Source of the DNA: JAWXBR01 sp046595995
GTDB taxonomy: Bacteria > Bacteroidota > Ignavibacteria > Kapaibacteriales > Kapaibacteriaceae
Direction of reading: 5' to 3'
Assembly: GCA_046595995.1 (NCBI GenBank)
Contig: JBKJNB010000131.1
Coordinates: 4,405-68,404, forward strand
Length of the DNA stretch: 64,000 nt
The position numbers were made by a program, and so were the translations under genes. Of this stretch, positions 48,207-57,306 are shown one piece after another. Numbering within the stretch: the stretch's first letter is position 1; every line of letters begins with the position of its first letter. The notes beneath the pieces are model-generated. The model ran no database searches. It was not told the DNA's origin and saw nothing but the letters and a program-made list of their open reading frames with translations.

Positions 48207-49805
48207 ATGCGGCAACCTACGCGCGACACGATGCGTCATGCGCTGATCCTCGCCGGCATCATGTTGTCGGCGCTTGTACTACGCGCATACATCACCGGTG
48301 CGGCTTGGTGGATCGGCATCGATGATGCCAATATTTACTATGTATACGTCCGCAACATTCTCGACGGACACGGCATCGTCTTCGCACCTGGTGGCGAAGT
48401 TGTCGAAGGGTTCACGTCACCGCTGTGGCTTGCGTTACTCACACTTCTCTCTGTCGGAAACATACTAAGCGTTGAGGCCGCTTCCCTTCTGCTTGGTGTT
48501 GTCAGTACGTTCATAACGCTGTGGCTTATCGGCGGTGCTGTGCGCATGCAGCGCGGTTCACTTGCGTCTTGGTGTGTTGTTGTTGCCATTCTTGCAACAC
48601 CGGGCGTAATCGACTGGATGATGATGGCTCGGCTTGAAACACCGCTATGGGTGCTTGCACTCACCATTGCGGGATTGCGCATGGCTTATGGTAAGTACGA
48701 CCGTTGGTTCTACATCGCGCTTGCTACGCTGCCCTTAATACGACCCGAGGGTTTCATTCTCGGACCTCTCATTGCCGTCGCCGCTTGTTACGTATGCCAC
48801 GGTGCCACACGCGCCGTACTACGTCCGTCACTTTTGTGTGCAGCGATACCAATAACAAGCGCACTTCTTCTTACGCTTGGCCGCCTTGCCATCTTTGGCG
48901 CGCCGTTGCCGAACACCTACTATGCAAAGGTCAGCTCCTCCATTGCTGACAATTTTTCGAGTGGCTTGCTATACAACCACGATGCGTTTGTCACAACCAT
49001 GTGGGTACCGACAGTACTGTTTGTATTGGTGATGCTAGACGCTCGCAACACTCGCGCCATGGCTCGACCAAAACAAGCAGTGTGCATTCTTATTGCTGCT
49101 CTCCTCTCGTTACCCATCCTCACTGGTGGCGATCACTTTGCCTACGCCCGTTTTCAAATGCCCGCTGTGGTTTTTATCTGGATGTTAGCTGCACGCGCCT
49201 TCACGCTAAGTAAATGGCGCCTGGCAGCGGCCGCACTAACCCTGGTCGTGATGAACATAAGTCTGCCCTACCTCTACGACCGACGCGGCAGCTCTTTCCA
49301 TATGGCGTTCAACATGCTGCTGCAGGAATACAACATCGCCCGCGACGGACGCATGGAAGCCGATGCACTCGAATACATTCATGCAGGGGGCTCGCTACCG
49401 CGATGGGGCGTGACGTCTGCGGGCGGTACTGCGTATGCGTATGCGGGAGAATGCATAGATCTGCTCGGACTCAACAATCCTCGTATGGCGAGGGCGAATG
49501 CACGGAAGTCCGGACCAATTCATGGTCACTCCTCCTTTAACGCCGACGTTTTTTTCGCTCAACGTCCGGATATCCTTTGCGTACTCTTCGCTCGCAATGA
49601 TTCAGCTGCTCTCGTACGGTATCACAAGGAATGGGACTCGACTTCTGCGAAGCAAAACATCATGCATGGCAATGTCGTTGCCGACGCTCGCTTTGGACCG
49701 TTGTACGGATTCGCACGCCTTACACGCGATGGCGTTTCAATGTACGGGCTGGTCCGAAAGGACTGGCCGCTCAAAGTGCCGACGGTGGACGTCACGTTCC
49801 TATGA
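48207..49805 (+). CDS. Multispanning membrane protein, GT-C glycosyltransferase-like
   Basis: 532 residues, about ten membrane segments, then an extracytoplasmic C-terminal domain of about 170 residues. The first loop contains IGIDDANIYYVYVRNILDG and EVVEGFTSPLWLALL: the acidic pair in this loop is the GT-C catalytic signature, here like the arabinosyl/mannosyltransferase group. It uses a lipid-linked sugar on the outer face of the inner membrane. Start chosen one base after anmK, which fits an operon. Its 3' end and stop codon are tandemly repeated just downstream. Confidence 0.75.
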   Translation: MRQPTRDTMRHALILAGIMLSALVLRAYITGAAWWIGIDDANIYYVYVRNILDGHGIVFAPGGEVVEGFTSPLWLALLTLLSVGNILSVEAASLLLGVVSTFITLWLIGGAVRMQRGSLASWCVVVAILATPGVIDWMMMARLETPLWVLALTIAGLRMAYGKYDRWFYIALATLPLIRPEGFILGPLIAVAACYVCHGATRAVLRPSLLCAAIPITSALLLTLGRLAIFGAPLPNTYYAKVSSSIADNFSSGLLYNHDAFVTTMWVPTVLFVLVMLDARNTRAMARPKQAVCILIAALLSLPILTGGDHFAYARFQMPAVVFIWMLAARAFTLSKWRLAAAALTLVVMNISLPYLYDRRGSSFHMAFNMLLQEYNIARDGRMEADALEYIHAGGSLPRWGVTSAGGTAYAYAGECIDLLGLNNPRMARANARKSGPIHGHSSFNADVFFAQRPDILCVLFARNDSAALVRYHKEWDSTSAKQNIMHGNVVADARFGPLYGFARLTRDGVSMYGLVRKDWPLKVPTVDVTFL

Positions 49806-49871
49806 CAGTTTTGCACGCAATCAAATGATGCCTACGATGACAATTCTGCATGCAATCAAATGATGTCTGAG
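49802..49871. repeat. 35-base tandem duplication after a stop codon
   Basis: Units 49802-49836 and 49837-49871, similar at about 29 of 35 places, both containing GCAATCAAATGATG. The first unit begins in the last codon and includes the stop of the membrane protein gene. Confidence 0.8.
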
Positions 49872-49936
49872 CCTGCACGTCCGCTCGTCGGCAAATAGTT
49901 ACATCGACGACACATTCGGTTCTGAGGAACGAAACC

Positions 49937-51352
49937 ATGAGCGTCAGCCCTGCAATTCCCGCAATCATTCAAGGTGGCATGGGAGTAGGTGTTTCCCAAT
50001 GGCATCTGGCGAGGGCAGTTTCCCTGCGGGGGCAGCTCGGCGTCGTCTCAGGCACAGCAATCGACACCGTCATGGTGCGACGACTACAGGACGGTGATGT
50101 CGGCGGCCACATGCGACGTGCGATCATGGAATTCCCAATCGCAAGCGTCGCGGCCGACGTGCTGCGACTCTATTTCCGTCCAGAAGGCCGACGCCCTGGT
50201 CTCCCATACAAGATGCTGCCTCCGTACAAGCAGGTAATGAGCACTGAACGGCAGTTGGTGACGGTGTTAGCAGCATTTGTTGAGGTCTATTTAGCGAAGG
50301 CCGGACACGAGGGCATGGTGGGCATGAATCTGCTCACGAAGGTTCAGATACCCACTCTCGCAGCCCTCTATGGTGCCATGCTCGCAGGCGTAGACGTAAT
50401 CCTAATGGGTGCCGGCATTCCCCGTGAAATCCCGGCCGCTCTTGACCACCTGGCGCAACATGAGGTGGCCTCGCTTCGGTTTGATGTAGAGGGCCTGCCT
50501 GCTGGCAGTGAGGAACGCCTTACGCTCGATCCACAAGAGTTCTGGGCTACAACGCCGCCTGTCCTACGTCGCCCACGCTTCTTAGCCATCGTAGCTAGTA
50601 ACTCCCTCGCAACCATGTTGGCCCGCAAGGCCAGCGGTCGTGTCGACGGGTTTATCATCGAGGGTCCAACAGCAGGAGGCCACAACGCACCTCCGCGTGG
50701 AGAGCCACAATTGAATGAACGCGGCGAGCCTATCTATGGCGACCGAGACGCGATCGACCTTGCGAAAATTTCGGAACTCGGACTTCCGTTCTGGCTTGCA
50801 GGAGGAACTGGGCGAAAGGGAGGCTTGCAGGCAGCGTTGGCAACTGGTAGCTCGGGCATTCAGGTCGGGACGTTGTTCGCTTATTGCGATGAATCCGGGC
50901 TTGCCGCCAATCTCAAGGAGTCCGTGCTTATGCATGCGACACGTGGCGAGGTAACCGTAACAACTGACCCTCGGGCGTCACCCACGGGATATCCTTTCAA
51001 GGTTGTGAACTGGCCTGGTGCCCCAAAAGGCGATGTTCCGAGAGAACGCCTTTGTGACCTCGGACTTCTACGCATACCCTATTTAAAGCCAGAGGGGACA
51101 ATTGGCTATCGCTGTGCCAGCGAACCGGTAGACTCGTATCTCAAGAAGGGTGGCAAAATCGAAGACACCGTTGGCCGCCGCTGCTTGTGCAACGCTTTGA
51201 CAGCCGACATCGGACTTGGCCAGGTCCGCGCTGATGGCAGCGTGGAGCTGCCACTCGTCACTAGCGGAGACGATCTCCTATCAATCGGTGGATTCCTGAG
51301 TGGGCGTACCCATTACTCCGCAAACGACGTGCTCGACTATCTGATGGCGTAA
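49937..51352 (+). CDS. Nitronate monooxygenase / 2-nitropropane dioxygenase-like FMN protein
   Basis: 471 residues, FMN-dependent TIM barrel. Marks: IIQGGMGVGVSQWHLARAVS at the start, GVDVILMGAGIPREIP, the FMN phosphate region IEGPTAGGHNAPPRGE with its conserved histidine, and LAGGTGRKGGLQAALATGSS, ending in an IQVGTLFAYCDESG segment. A C-terminal extension of about 100 residues carries four cysteines (GYRCASEP, GRRCLCN) and may bind metal. Alternatives: nitronate oxidation, or an enoyl-reductase-like role such as PfaD. Substrate not shown. It stands as one gene with GAGGAAC before the ATG. Confidence 0.8.
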   Translation: MSVSPAIPAIIQGGMGVGVSQWHLARAVSLRGQLGVVSGTAIDTVMVRRLQDGDVGGHMRRAIMEFPIASVAADVLRLYFRPEGRRPGLPYKMLPPYKQVMSTERQLVTVLAAFVEVYLAKAGHEGMVGMNLLTKVQIPTLAALYGAMLAGVDVILMGAGIPREIPAALDHLAQHEVASLRFDVEGLPAGSEERLTLDPQEFWATTPPVLRRPRFLAIVASNSLATMLARKASGRVDGFIIEGPTAGGHNAPPRGEPQLNERGEPIYGDRDAIDLAKISELGLPFWLAGGTGRKGGLQAALATGSSGIQVGTLFAYCDESGLAANLKESVLMHATRGEVTVTTDPRASPTGYPFKVVNWPGAPKGDVPRERLCDLGLLRIPYLKPEGTIGYRCASEPVDSYLKKGGKIEDTVGRRCLCNALTADIGLGQVRADGSVELPLVTSGDDLLSIGGFLSGRTHYSANDVLDYLMA

Positions 51353-51438
51353 TGACGTACGGACGGCGGCGCTGAGCTCCAGTGCTTTCTTTCGCATTTT
51401 TGCAGTAGACCTGTCCACTCTTCACGGCCCCATCGACT

Positions 51439-52590
51439 ATGTTTTCCCTGACCCTCTCCGAAACTCATCAAATGATTCGCGATACTGCGCGCCAGTTTGC
51501 GCAGGAAGAAATTGCTCCATCAACAATCGAACGCGACATAAAAGGCGAATTCCCGACCGAGATTGTAAAGAAGTTGGGTGAGCTTGGTTTCCTTGGCATG
51601 ATGGTTCCAACGGAATGGGGTGGCTCTGGCATGGATGCCCTCGCATACGTACTCGCGATGGAAGAAATTTCGAAGGTCGATGCATCGGTTGGCGTTGTGA
51701 TGTCTGTAAACAACTCGCTTGTCTGTTGGGGCCTCGAAGCCTACGGCAATGACGCTCAGAAAGAACGCTGGCTTCGGCCTCTAGCCACAGGCAGCATTCA
51801 CGGTGCCTTCTGCTTGAGTGAACCAGAAGCAGGGTCGGATGCAACGCAACAGCATACACTTGCCACGAAGACTGACGGCGGTTGGCTGGTGAACGGCACC
51901 AAGAACTGGATTACCAATGGTACCACGGCAAAAACGTACATCGTGTTTGCACAAACCGATCGTGAGAAACGACACAAGGGCATAACGTGCTTCATCATTC
52001 CGCGCGACGCTGAAGGCTTTGAGCCTGGATTGAAAGAAGATAAACTTGGCATACGATCGAGTGACACATGCTCGATTGGGTTAACAAGTGTATTTGTGCC
52101 AGACGATCAGGTTCTCGGTGAAGTCGGCCAGGGTTTTAAGATTGCGATGGAATCGCTCAACGGCGGACGCATTGGCATTGCTGCACAAGCGCTAGGTATC
52201 GCAGCCGGTGCAGCAGACGCATCAATCGCGTACTCGAAGCAACGCAAAGCCTTTGGCAAGCCCATCGCTGAATTGCAGGCGATACAAATGAAGCTTGCTG
52301 ATATGGCCACAAACGTCGAAGCCTCTCGTTTACTCGTGTATCGTGCTGCGTACATGAAAGACCAGCACATGAATTACATCAAAGCTGCCGCACAAGCAAA
52401 GCTGATGGCTTCACGCACTGCTGTTCAGGTTGCTCTAGAAGCCATTCAGGTACACGGCGGCTACGGTTACGTGCGTGAGTATCTGGTAGAACGTTACTTA
52501 AGAGACGCAAAGATCACAGAGATCTACGAAGGCACGAGTGAGATACAGCACATCGTGATTGCACGTGAAGTGCTTAAGGAGCTTGCCTAG
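51439..52590 (+). CDS. Acyl-CoA dehydrogenase (short-chain type)
   Basis: 383 residues, FAD enzyme of the first step in beta-oxidation. Marks: CLSEPEAGSDATQQHT, WITNGTTAKTYIVFAQTD, KRKAFGKPIAELQ-type flavin/CoA region (SKQRKAFGKPIAELQAIQMK), HGGYGYVREYLVERYLRDAK and catalytic glutamate in ITEIYEGTSEIQ. This is closest to the butyryl-CoA dehydrogenase group, which reduces electron-transfer flavoprotein. The thiolase at 58.7 kb is a likely partner in the same pathway although not adjacent. Confidence 0.95.
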   Translation: MFSLTLSETHQMIRDTARQFAQEEIAPSTIERDIKGEFPTEIVKKLGELGFLGMMVPTEWGGSGMDALAYVLAMEEISKVDASVGVVMSVNNSLVCWGLEAYGNDAQKERWLRPLATGSIHGAFCLSEPEAGSDATQQHTLATKTDGGWLVNGTKNWITNGTTAKTYIVFAQTDREKRHKGITCFIIPRDAEGFEPGLKEDKLGIRSSDTCSIGLTSVFVPDDQVLGEVGQGFKIAMESLNGGRIGIAAQALGIAAGAADASIAYSKQRKAFGKPIAELQAIQMKLADMATNVEASRLLVYRAAYMKDQHMNYIKAAAQAKLMASRTAVQVALEAIQVHGGYGYVREYLVERYLRDAKITEIYEGTSEIQHIVIAREVLKELA

Positions 52591-52608
52591 CAAGCAAACC
52601 ACTGCGCA

Positions 52609-55600
52609 TTACGGCAATCGTGCTCCCACTTTTAATTCCCACGCTCGGTCGTTGCGCGTGACGTTCCCCGCCTGGTTGACAATCGAGCGGCCGAACTCTA
52701 CCATGAAATACTTTAGCCATTCGGCATCGCCGAGTGCCGAGAATGGCACGGAGACGGTGAAAGTGTTGCTACCCATTACGTCGCCCACATTACCGTTGAA
52801 ACGATAGGACACGTCACCAAATAGTTGTCCGCTAACGACGATGCGATTATCCCTGGCGTCAGCCCCTTGCACAATTGCCACACTTCTGATTGCCGCGTTG
52901 TTGCCGAGTAGGTCGTTAAGTATACCCGAGAGTGCAGCACTGGATATCGCCCCTGTGGCATCTTGACCCAAGTTCGAGCCGACACCTCCTGTGCTGGAAG
53001 CGAGTTCGGCTTGAGTGCGGCCGAACAGAATTAATGTAATAGCATCTGCAGTAATCTCTGACGGACTACCAGTTTGTTCACTACCGGCAATGAACACACG
53101 GAATGTGAGTTTCGGTTTGTTCTTCGTTCCGGTAATATCAATAACAACTTGAAACTCCTCGGCACCGTCACCGGATTGTCGACTGCCATTATACTTGGCA
53201 GTGAGATTTAGGGCAGGATCGGCAAGGCCACCACGATCGAAATCGAGAAGACCACTTGCTTTGAATGTTTTTAGGAAGAAATACTCAGACTCGCCTTCGA
53301 TAACCTTCAGCTTGCCAGAGAGGTCAATCGAGTTGTCGATAAAGCGCCCGGAGAAGCGCAACGGTTGACGGCGAAAATCCATACCAACGTCTGCAACAAG
53401 CGTTTCAAGTGTTCCGATCTCCATCGTAATAAGCGTCGGTCCGTCGATAAAGATGTTCAATCCAAATCGCATGTTGTCCACCATACCGCCAAGAACTTTT
53501 CTTGTTACTGAGGTCAGGACGGTGTCGCTCTTTGTTGTATCGTCAGGGAGGACCACTAGTGAGTTCGATAAGCTATCTCGCGAAACGCTGTCTGCAATTT
53601 CCCTTTCGCGTCTCTCGTTGTCGGGTAAATAGACTGTGATAGGTCGCACCATGTCGAAGACGCTACCGTATTTATCACGTGTTGAATCTCGACTCGTAAC
53701 GTAATCGAATGTCGTAACGCGCTTCTTCGTCGATGAGCGGTCTTCGGGCATCGTGAGATTACCGTATAGCACGTGGATGTCACCGTCTAATGTGGGTTCA
53801 TCGAGCGAGCCATACATGTGAATTGGATTCGTCGAGCCTGTTGAGATAGCAAGGTCGCCATAGACTGTCGGACTCTTTGCTGCAGAAGCGGCGTTCATCA
53901 CCGTAAGGCCGGGTGTACGGATAGTAAAGTCGATAGTCTTGGGCGTCAACCCATCAAACTGAAGAAATCCCGAGGCATAGGCCACACCTGGAACGCGGGA
54001 GCGGAAGTCGCGTCGTACGTTCCGAATAACGATGGTGTCGATAACGAGACGTTCACCCTGTAGACTTACCGATCCGTCAGCGACGTAATAGACGTTGGTT
54101 GCAGTTGTTCTAAACGATGTTTTGGAGAAGTTCGCCTTGCCAGTGAACTCCATTTTATCGGATGTGCCCACGAGTGAGACTTTCGCGTCAGCTGTTCCTC
54201 GCAAACGTTCTACCATTGGTAGGAATGGTTCTGCTGCTGCCAACGACAAGTCGTTCGCTACGAGCTGAATATCCACGGGCTTGCCAGGTACCAGTCGCTC
54301 CTTCACGTCAGTGAGCCCCAAATCGAGAGGAAGTGAAACGACCTTGACGTCCAGTGTTCGAATGGTGTCCTTCTCGAGTTCAGGATTATCAATCGTTGCA
54401 AACCCCGTTACCATTCGGTCGTGATGTTTAAGCTCAGCATTGAGATCACCGATGAGCGCTTCGTTGTATACAATCTCTTTGGCTTCTACTTTGACATCGA
54501 TGTCGGGCTCAGCCCATGTACCATGCAGTTTTACCTTCGCCGATGAGATGTTACCGCTAACGAAATGAAGTGGATCGTCATCAGCTACAGGAACGAATCG
54601 AGAGATGTCCGACAGTGCAAAATTTTCTACTAACACATGTAGACTGTCAAACTTCGCAAGCGAGAAGCGTCCGTTTACCGCAATCGTCTCACTAGAGTCG
54701 CGCACGATCGTTAGACTGTCGACTGTATACACGCCCTTGTTCACTGCAATCGTCGATCGTTCTTTCGTATGCCATGCGAGCCTTTGATTTGTGTCGAGTA
54801 CAAATGCAGCAGAGTCGATATCGAGCGTTGCGCTTTCAGGTGCGAAACGAACTCTGGCTCGTAGATACCCCGCCATGTCGTTGATATCCGACTTTGCGAC
54901 GATCGAGCCTGTATCAAGTCCGAGTGACATTGTTATCAGCGGCTTCATCAAGTCGAGGTCGTTGATGCGTACAAGTGAATCGCCTTTAGCACTAAGCGAA
55001 ATGTTCGTGACTTTGGGCGATGATGTTAGATCTCTCAAGCGTGCGTTTAAGCGAAATTCTAGAGGGTCAGACTCAATCTTCAGCGAGTCCATCTCAACAA
55101 GAAGGTCCTGTATACGCGCAGTGTCGACATCTACATACAGCGTGTCGGTACCTGCTGCGAGATGGCCCACAATGCGCACTCCGCCAGATATCGACATCCC
55201 CGCTGGGAAGAATGCATTCAGAGGTACAGGATCAGTAATCGTTGCAACAAAACGCACATCCACTGGGGTCAGGGGCTCGGACAAGGGGCGCACTGCGTGC
55301 GAAGAGTCAGCGAAGTATTGTAACCGTGCTGCAATGACATCGGCCATTGTTTCGACTGCTGCGCCCACCGATGTGAACAGCGCCGAGGGCACGTAGTCAC
55401 CGCTAGCAGTAATCGATGCAAACGAAGATGAAAGTTCGAGATAACGTCCAGATGCAGAGTCGTGTCGTGAGATTAGCTTCAGATCAAACGGTAGAAGTGC
55501 CCGGTCTGCGAGTGCAAATTCTTCTATCCTACCGTTTACGGTGCCAAGGAGGCTGTCGAGTTCGAACCCCTGTGCATCAACTTTAACGTCTGCCGTTATG

Positions 55601-57306
55601 CGGTGCGGCAATGCAGGATCACCAAGTATGCCCGCAAGATCAAGTGCTCTAGTTGAGACATTCAGTTCGTACTTCGGACGGTTCATGTCTTGTGCATGCA
55701 GCACACCGCTGGCAGCGAGTGTCTGTGTTGAGCTGACGTCTAGTAGGGTGTCTACGGTGTCACGGTTCGTGGCCGGAAGTTCTAGATCGAGGGTATCGAT
55801 TGAGATGTTGCCGGCACCATCGGCAGAAGCCAATAGCGCAGTCTTGCGCACTACGAGTCCGGAAACAGTCGAACGATCGAGCTGCAGATCGACCACAGCC
55901 TTCATCGTACTGAGTTCAAAGCCCGTTCCCTGAATGCTCAATCTGCCGTTCATATCGGTGTCGAGTTTCGAGCTATCGGGGAGAAAGACTTTTAACTGGC
56001 CTTTCGTAATTGCGAGATTAGCGCGGTATCCAATTTCCTTTCCCTTTAGGTATAACGACAATTCGCCATCAAACCGTCCCGGACGATCGGCGGCGTGAAG
56101 GTCGAACCATAGACTGTCTTCTGGTGGACCTCGCATACGCAGGCGCTCAAAACGTGTTTGCGAAAGGAAGGTCAATTCTGGTAATGGAATAAATGGCAGT
56201 CTGTGACGTAGGTCTGCGTACACAGCAGTTGAATTCGCAAGCGATACGTCGAGGAATAACGGTTTTGAATTGTCCACATACATAATCTTGATTTTGCCGA
56301 AGAGTTCTGTGCGATCCGCTCTCAGCTCAACATCATCAAGAACGAGATCACGTCCATCGAATGTTGCGTATGTGCGCAGGTTGTAACCATCGCGTATTTC
56401 GAGCTCTGGTAAGAAGTATGTGATGTCCGGACCCCACACGCGATCAGCCTCGATGTAGGCATTCATTGGATGTTTGCGTAAGGAGTCTTTCGAGACTGCA
56501 CCGAAGAAGTCAACACTATCAGCATCGACACGTAGCCCAATGTTCGACCCATTCGTACGCAGTGTCAACGTTGGTACACTCAAGCCTCCGTGCCAAAGGC
56601 GAATGGATGTAACGAGATCTTTGACTTCGAACGGAGAGTACGGGTTGGTGTACGACATCCTGTTAATCGACGCGGAAAAATCCTCGGCTTTCAACGCTGC
56701 GCGAGCCGACGCGTGCAATTCAAGGTCGCGAATGCTTAGGTGTCTTGGGTTAAAGTATCGACTGTCCCCCCATTCTTCGTTCATGTCGTTAACGTAAACC
56801 GTGCCGCCTTGAATGCGCAGCAGGCGTACGATTACAGTAAAATCTGGTAACTCTGATGTTGTGGTGTCGGCCGCCGGTTTTACGATGCGTTCGATATTCC
56901 AAACGCTATCGCCCTTGTTGCGTTGTATATAGATCTGCGGTTTTTTAAGTGTTATCTCGTTGATAACGATAATGCTCTGTAGCAACGGCGCAAGATCATA
57001 CTTCAGTACAATCTCTTCTGCATCGAGCACGGTCGTGCCATTCGCATACAAGCGAGGGTGCTTAAGGACAATGCCGCGAAAAATGTCGAGTTGAATATCG
57101 TCAACCACGACCGTCCCAAGCAGCACGTCATTTAGCGCATTGATTGCAGTGCCACGAGCCCAGTCGCGAAAGATGTTCGTCTGGGTGAACAGAACAAGCA
57201 GAGCACAAAGAATAATCAGCGTGCCTACGATACGGTAGGTCCAAAGGAAAACGAAAGCCGCAGCTCGTCGCCACCAGGGGCGCTTCACTGGGGGCTTCTC
57301 CGTCAT
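52609..57306 (-). CDS. tamB: TamB/AsmA-like outer-membrane assembly protein
   Basis: 1565 residues. N-terminal anchor helix TYRIVGTLIILCALLVLFTQ, then a very long run of beta strands that form the hydrophobic groove of bridge proteins linking the two membranes, then the DUF490 (TamB C-terminal) domain around residues 1250-1560 ending in EFGRSIVNQAGNVTRN. Such proteins take phospholipids or help insert barrel proteins in the outer membrane with TamA or BamA. Its ATG overlaps the stop of isocitrate dehydrogenase as ATGA, so it is translated with a metabolic gene, an odd pairing. tamA is not seen here. Confidence 0.9.
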   Translation of the reverse strand: MTEKPPVKRPWWRRAAAFVFLWTYRIVGTLIILCALLVLFTQTNIFRDWARGTAINALNDVLLGTVVVDDIQLDIFRGIVLKHPRLYANGTTVLDAEEIVLKYDLAPLLQSIIVINEITLKKPQIYIQRNKGDSVWNIERIVKPAADTTTSELPDFTVIVRLLRIQGGTVYVNDMNEEWGDSRYFNPRHLSIRDLELHASARAALKAEDFSASINRMSYTNPYSPFEVKDLVTSIRLWHGGLSVPTLTLRTNGSNIGLRVDADSVDFFGAVSKDSLRKHPMNAYIEADRVWGPDITYFLPELEIRDGYNLRTYATFDGRDLVLDDVELRADRTELFGKIKIMYVDNSKPLFLDVSLANSTAVYADLRHRLPFIPLPELTFLSQTRFERLRMRGPPEDSLWFDLHAADRPGRFDGELSLYLKGKEIGYRANLAITKGQLKVFLPDSSKLDTDMNGRLSIQGTGFELSTMKAVVDLQLDRSTVSGLVVRKTALLASADGAGNISIDTLDLELPATNRDTVDTLLDVSSTQTLAASGVLHAQDMNRPKYELNVSTRALDLAGILGDPALPHRITADVKVDAQGFELDSLLGTVNGRIEEFALADRALLPFDLKLISRHDSASGRYLELSSSFASITASGDYVPSALFTSVGAAVETMADVIAARLQYFADSSHAVRPLSEPLTPVDVRFVATITDPVPLNAFFPAGMSISGGVRIVGHLAAGTDTLYVDVDTARIQDLLVEMDSLKIESDPLEFRLNARLRDLTSSPKVTNISLSAKGDSLVRINDLDLMKPLITMSLGLDTGSIVAKSDINDMAGYLRARVRFAPESATLDIDSAAFVLDTNQRLAWHTKERSTIAVNKGVYTVDSLTIVRDSSETIAVNGRFSLAKFDSLHVLVENFALSDISRFVPVADDDPLHFVSGNISSAKVKLHGTWAEPDIDVKVEAKEIVYNEALIGDLNAELKHHDRMVTGFATIDNPELEKDTIRTLDVKVVSLPLDLGLTDVKERLVPGKPVDIQLVANDLSLAAAEPFLPMVERLRGTADAKVSLVGTSDKMEFTGKANFSKTSFRTTATNVYYVADGSVSLQGERLVIDTIVIRNVRRDFRSRVPGVAYASGFLQFDGLTPKTIDFTIRTPGLTVMNAASAAKSPTVYGDLAISTGSTNPIHMYGSLDEPTLDGDIHVLYGNLTMPEDRSSTKKRVTTFDYVTSRDSTRDKYGSVFDMVRPITVYLPDNERREREIADSVSRDSLSNSLVVLPDDTTKSDTVLTSVTRKVLGGMVDNMRFGLNIFIDGPTLITMEIGTLETLVADVGMDFRRQPLRFSGRFIDNSIDLSGKLKVIEGESEYFFLKTFKASGLLDFDRGGLADPALNLTAKYNGSRQSGDGAEEFQVVIDITGTKNKPKLTFRVFIAGSEQTGSPSEITADAITLILFGRTQAELASSTGGVGSNLGQDATGAISSAALSGILNDLLGNNAAIRSVAIVQGADARDNRIVVSGQLFGDVSYRFNGNVGDVMGSNTFTVSVPFSALGDAEWLKYFMVEFGRSIVNQAGNVTRNDRAWELKVGARLP

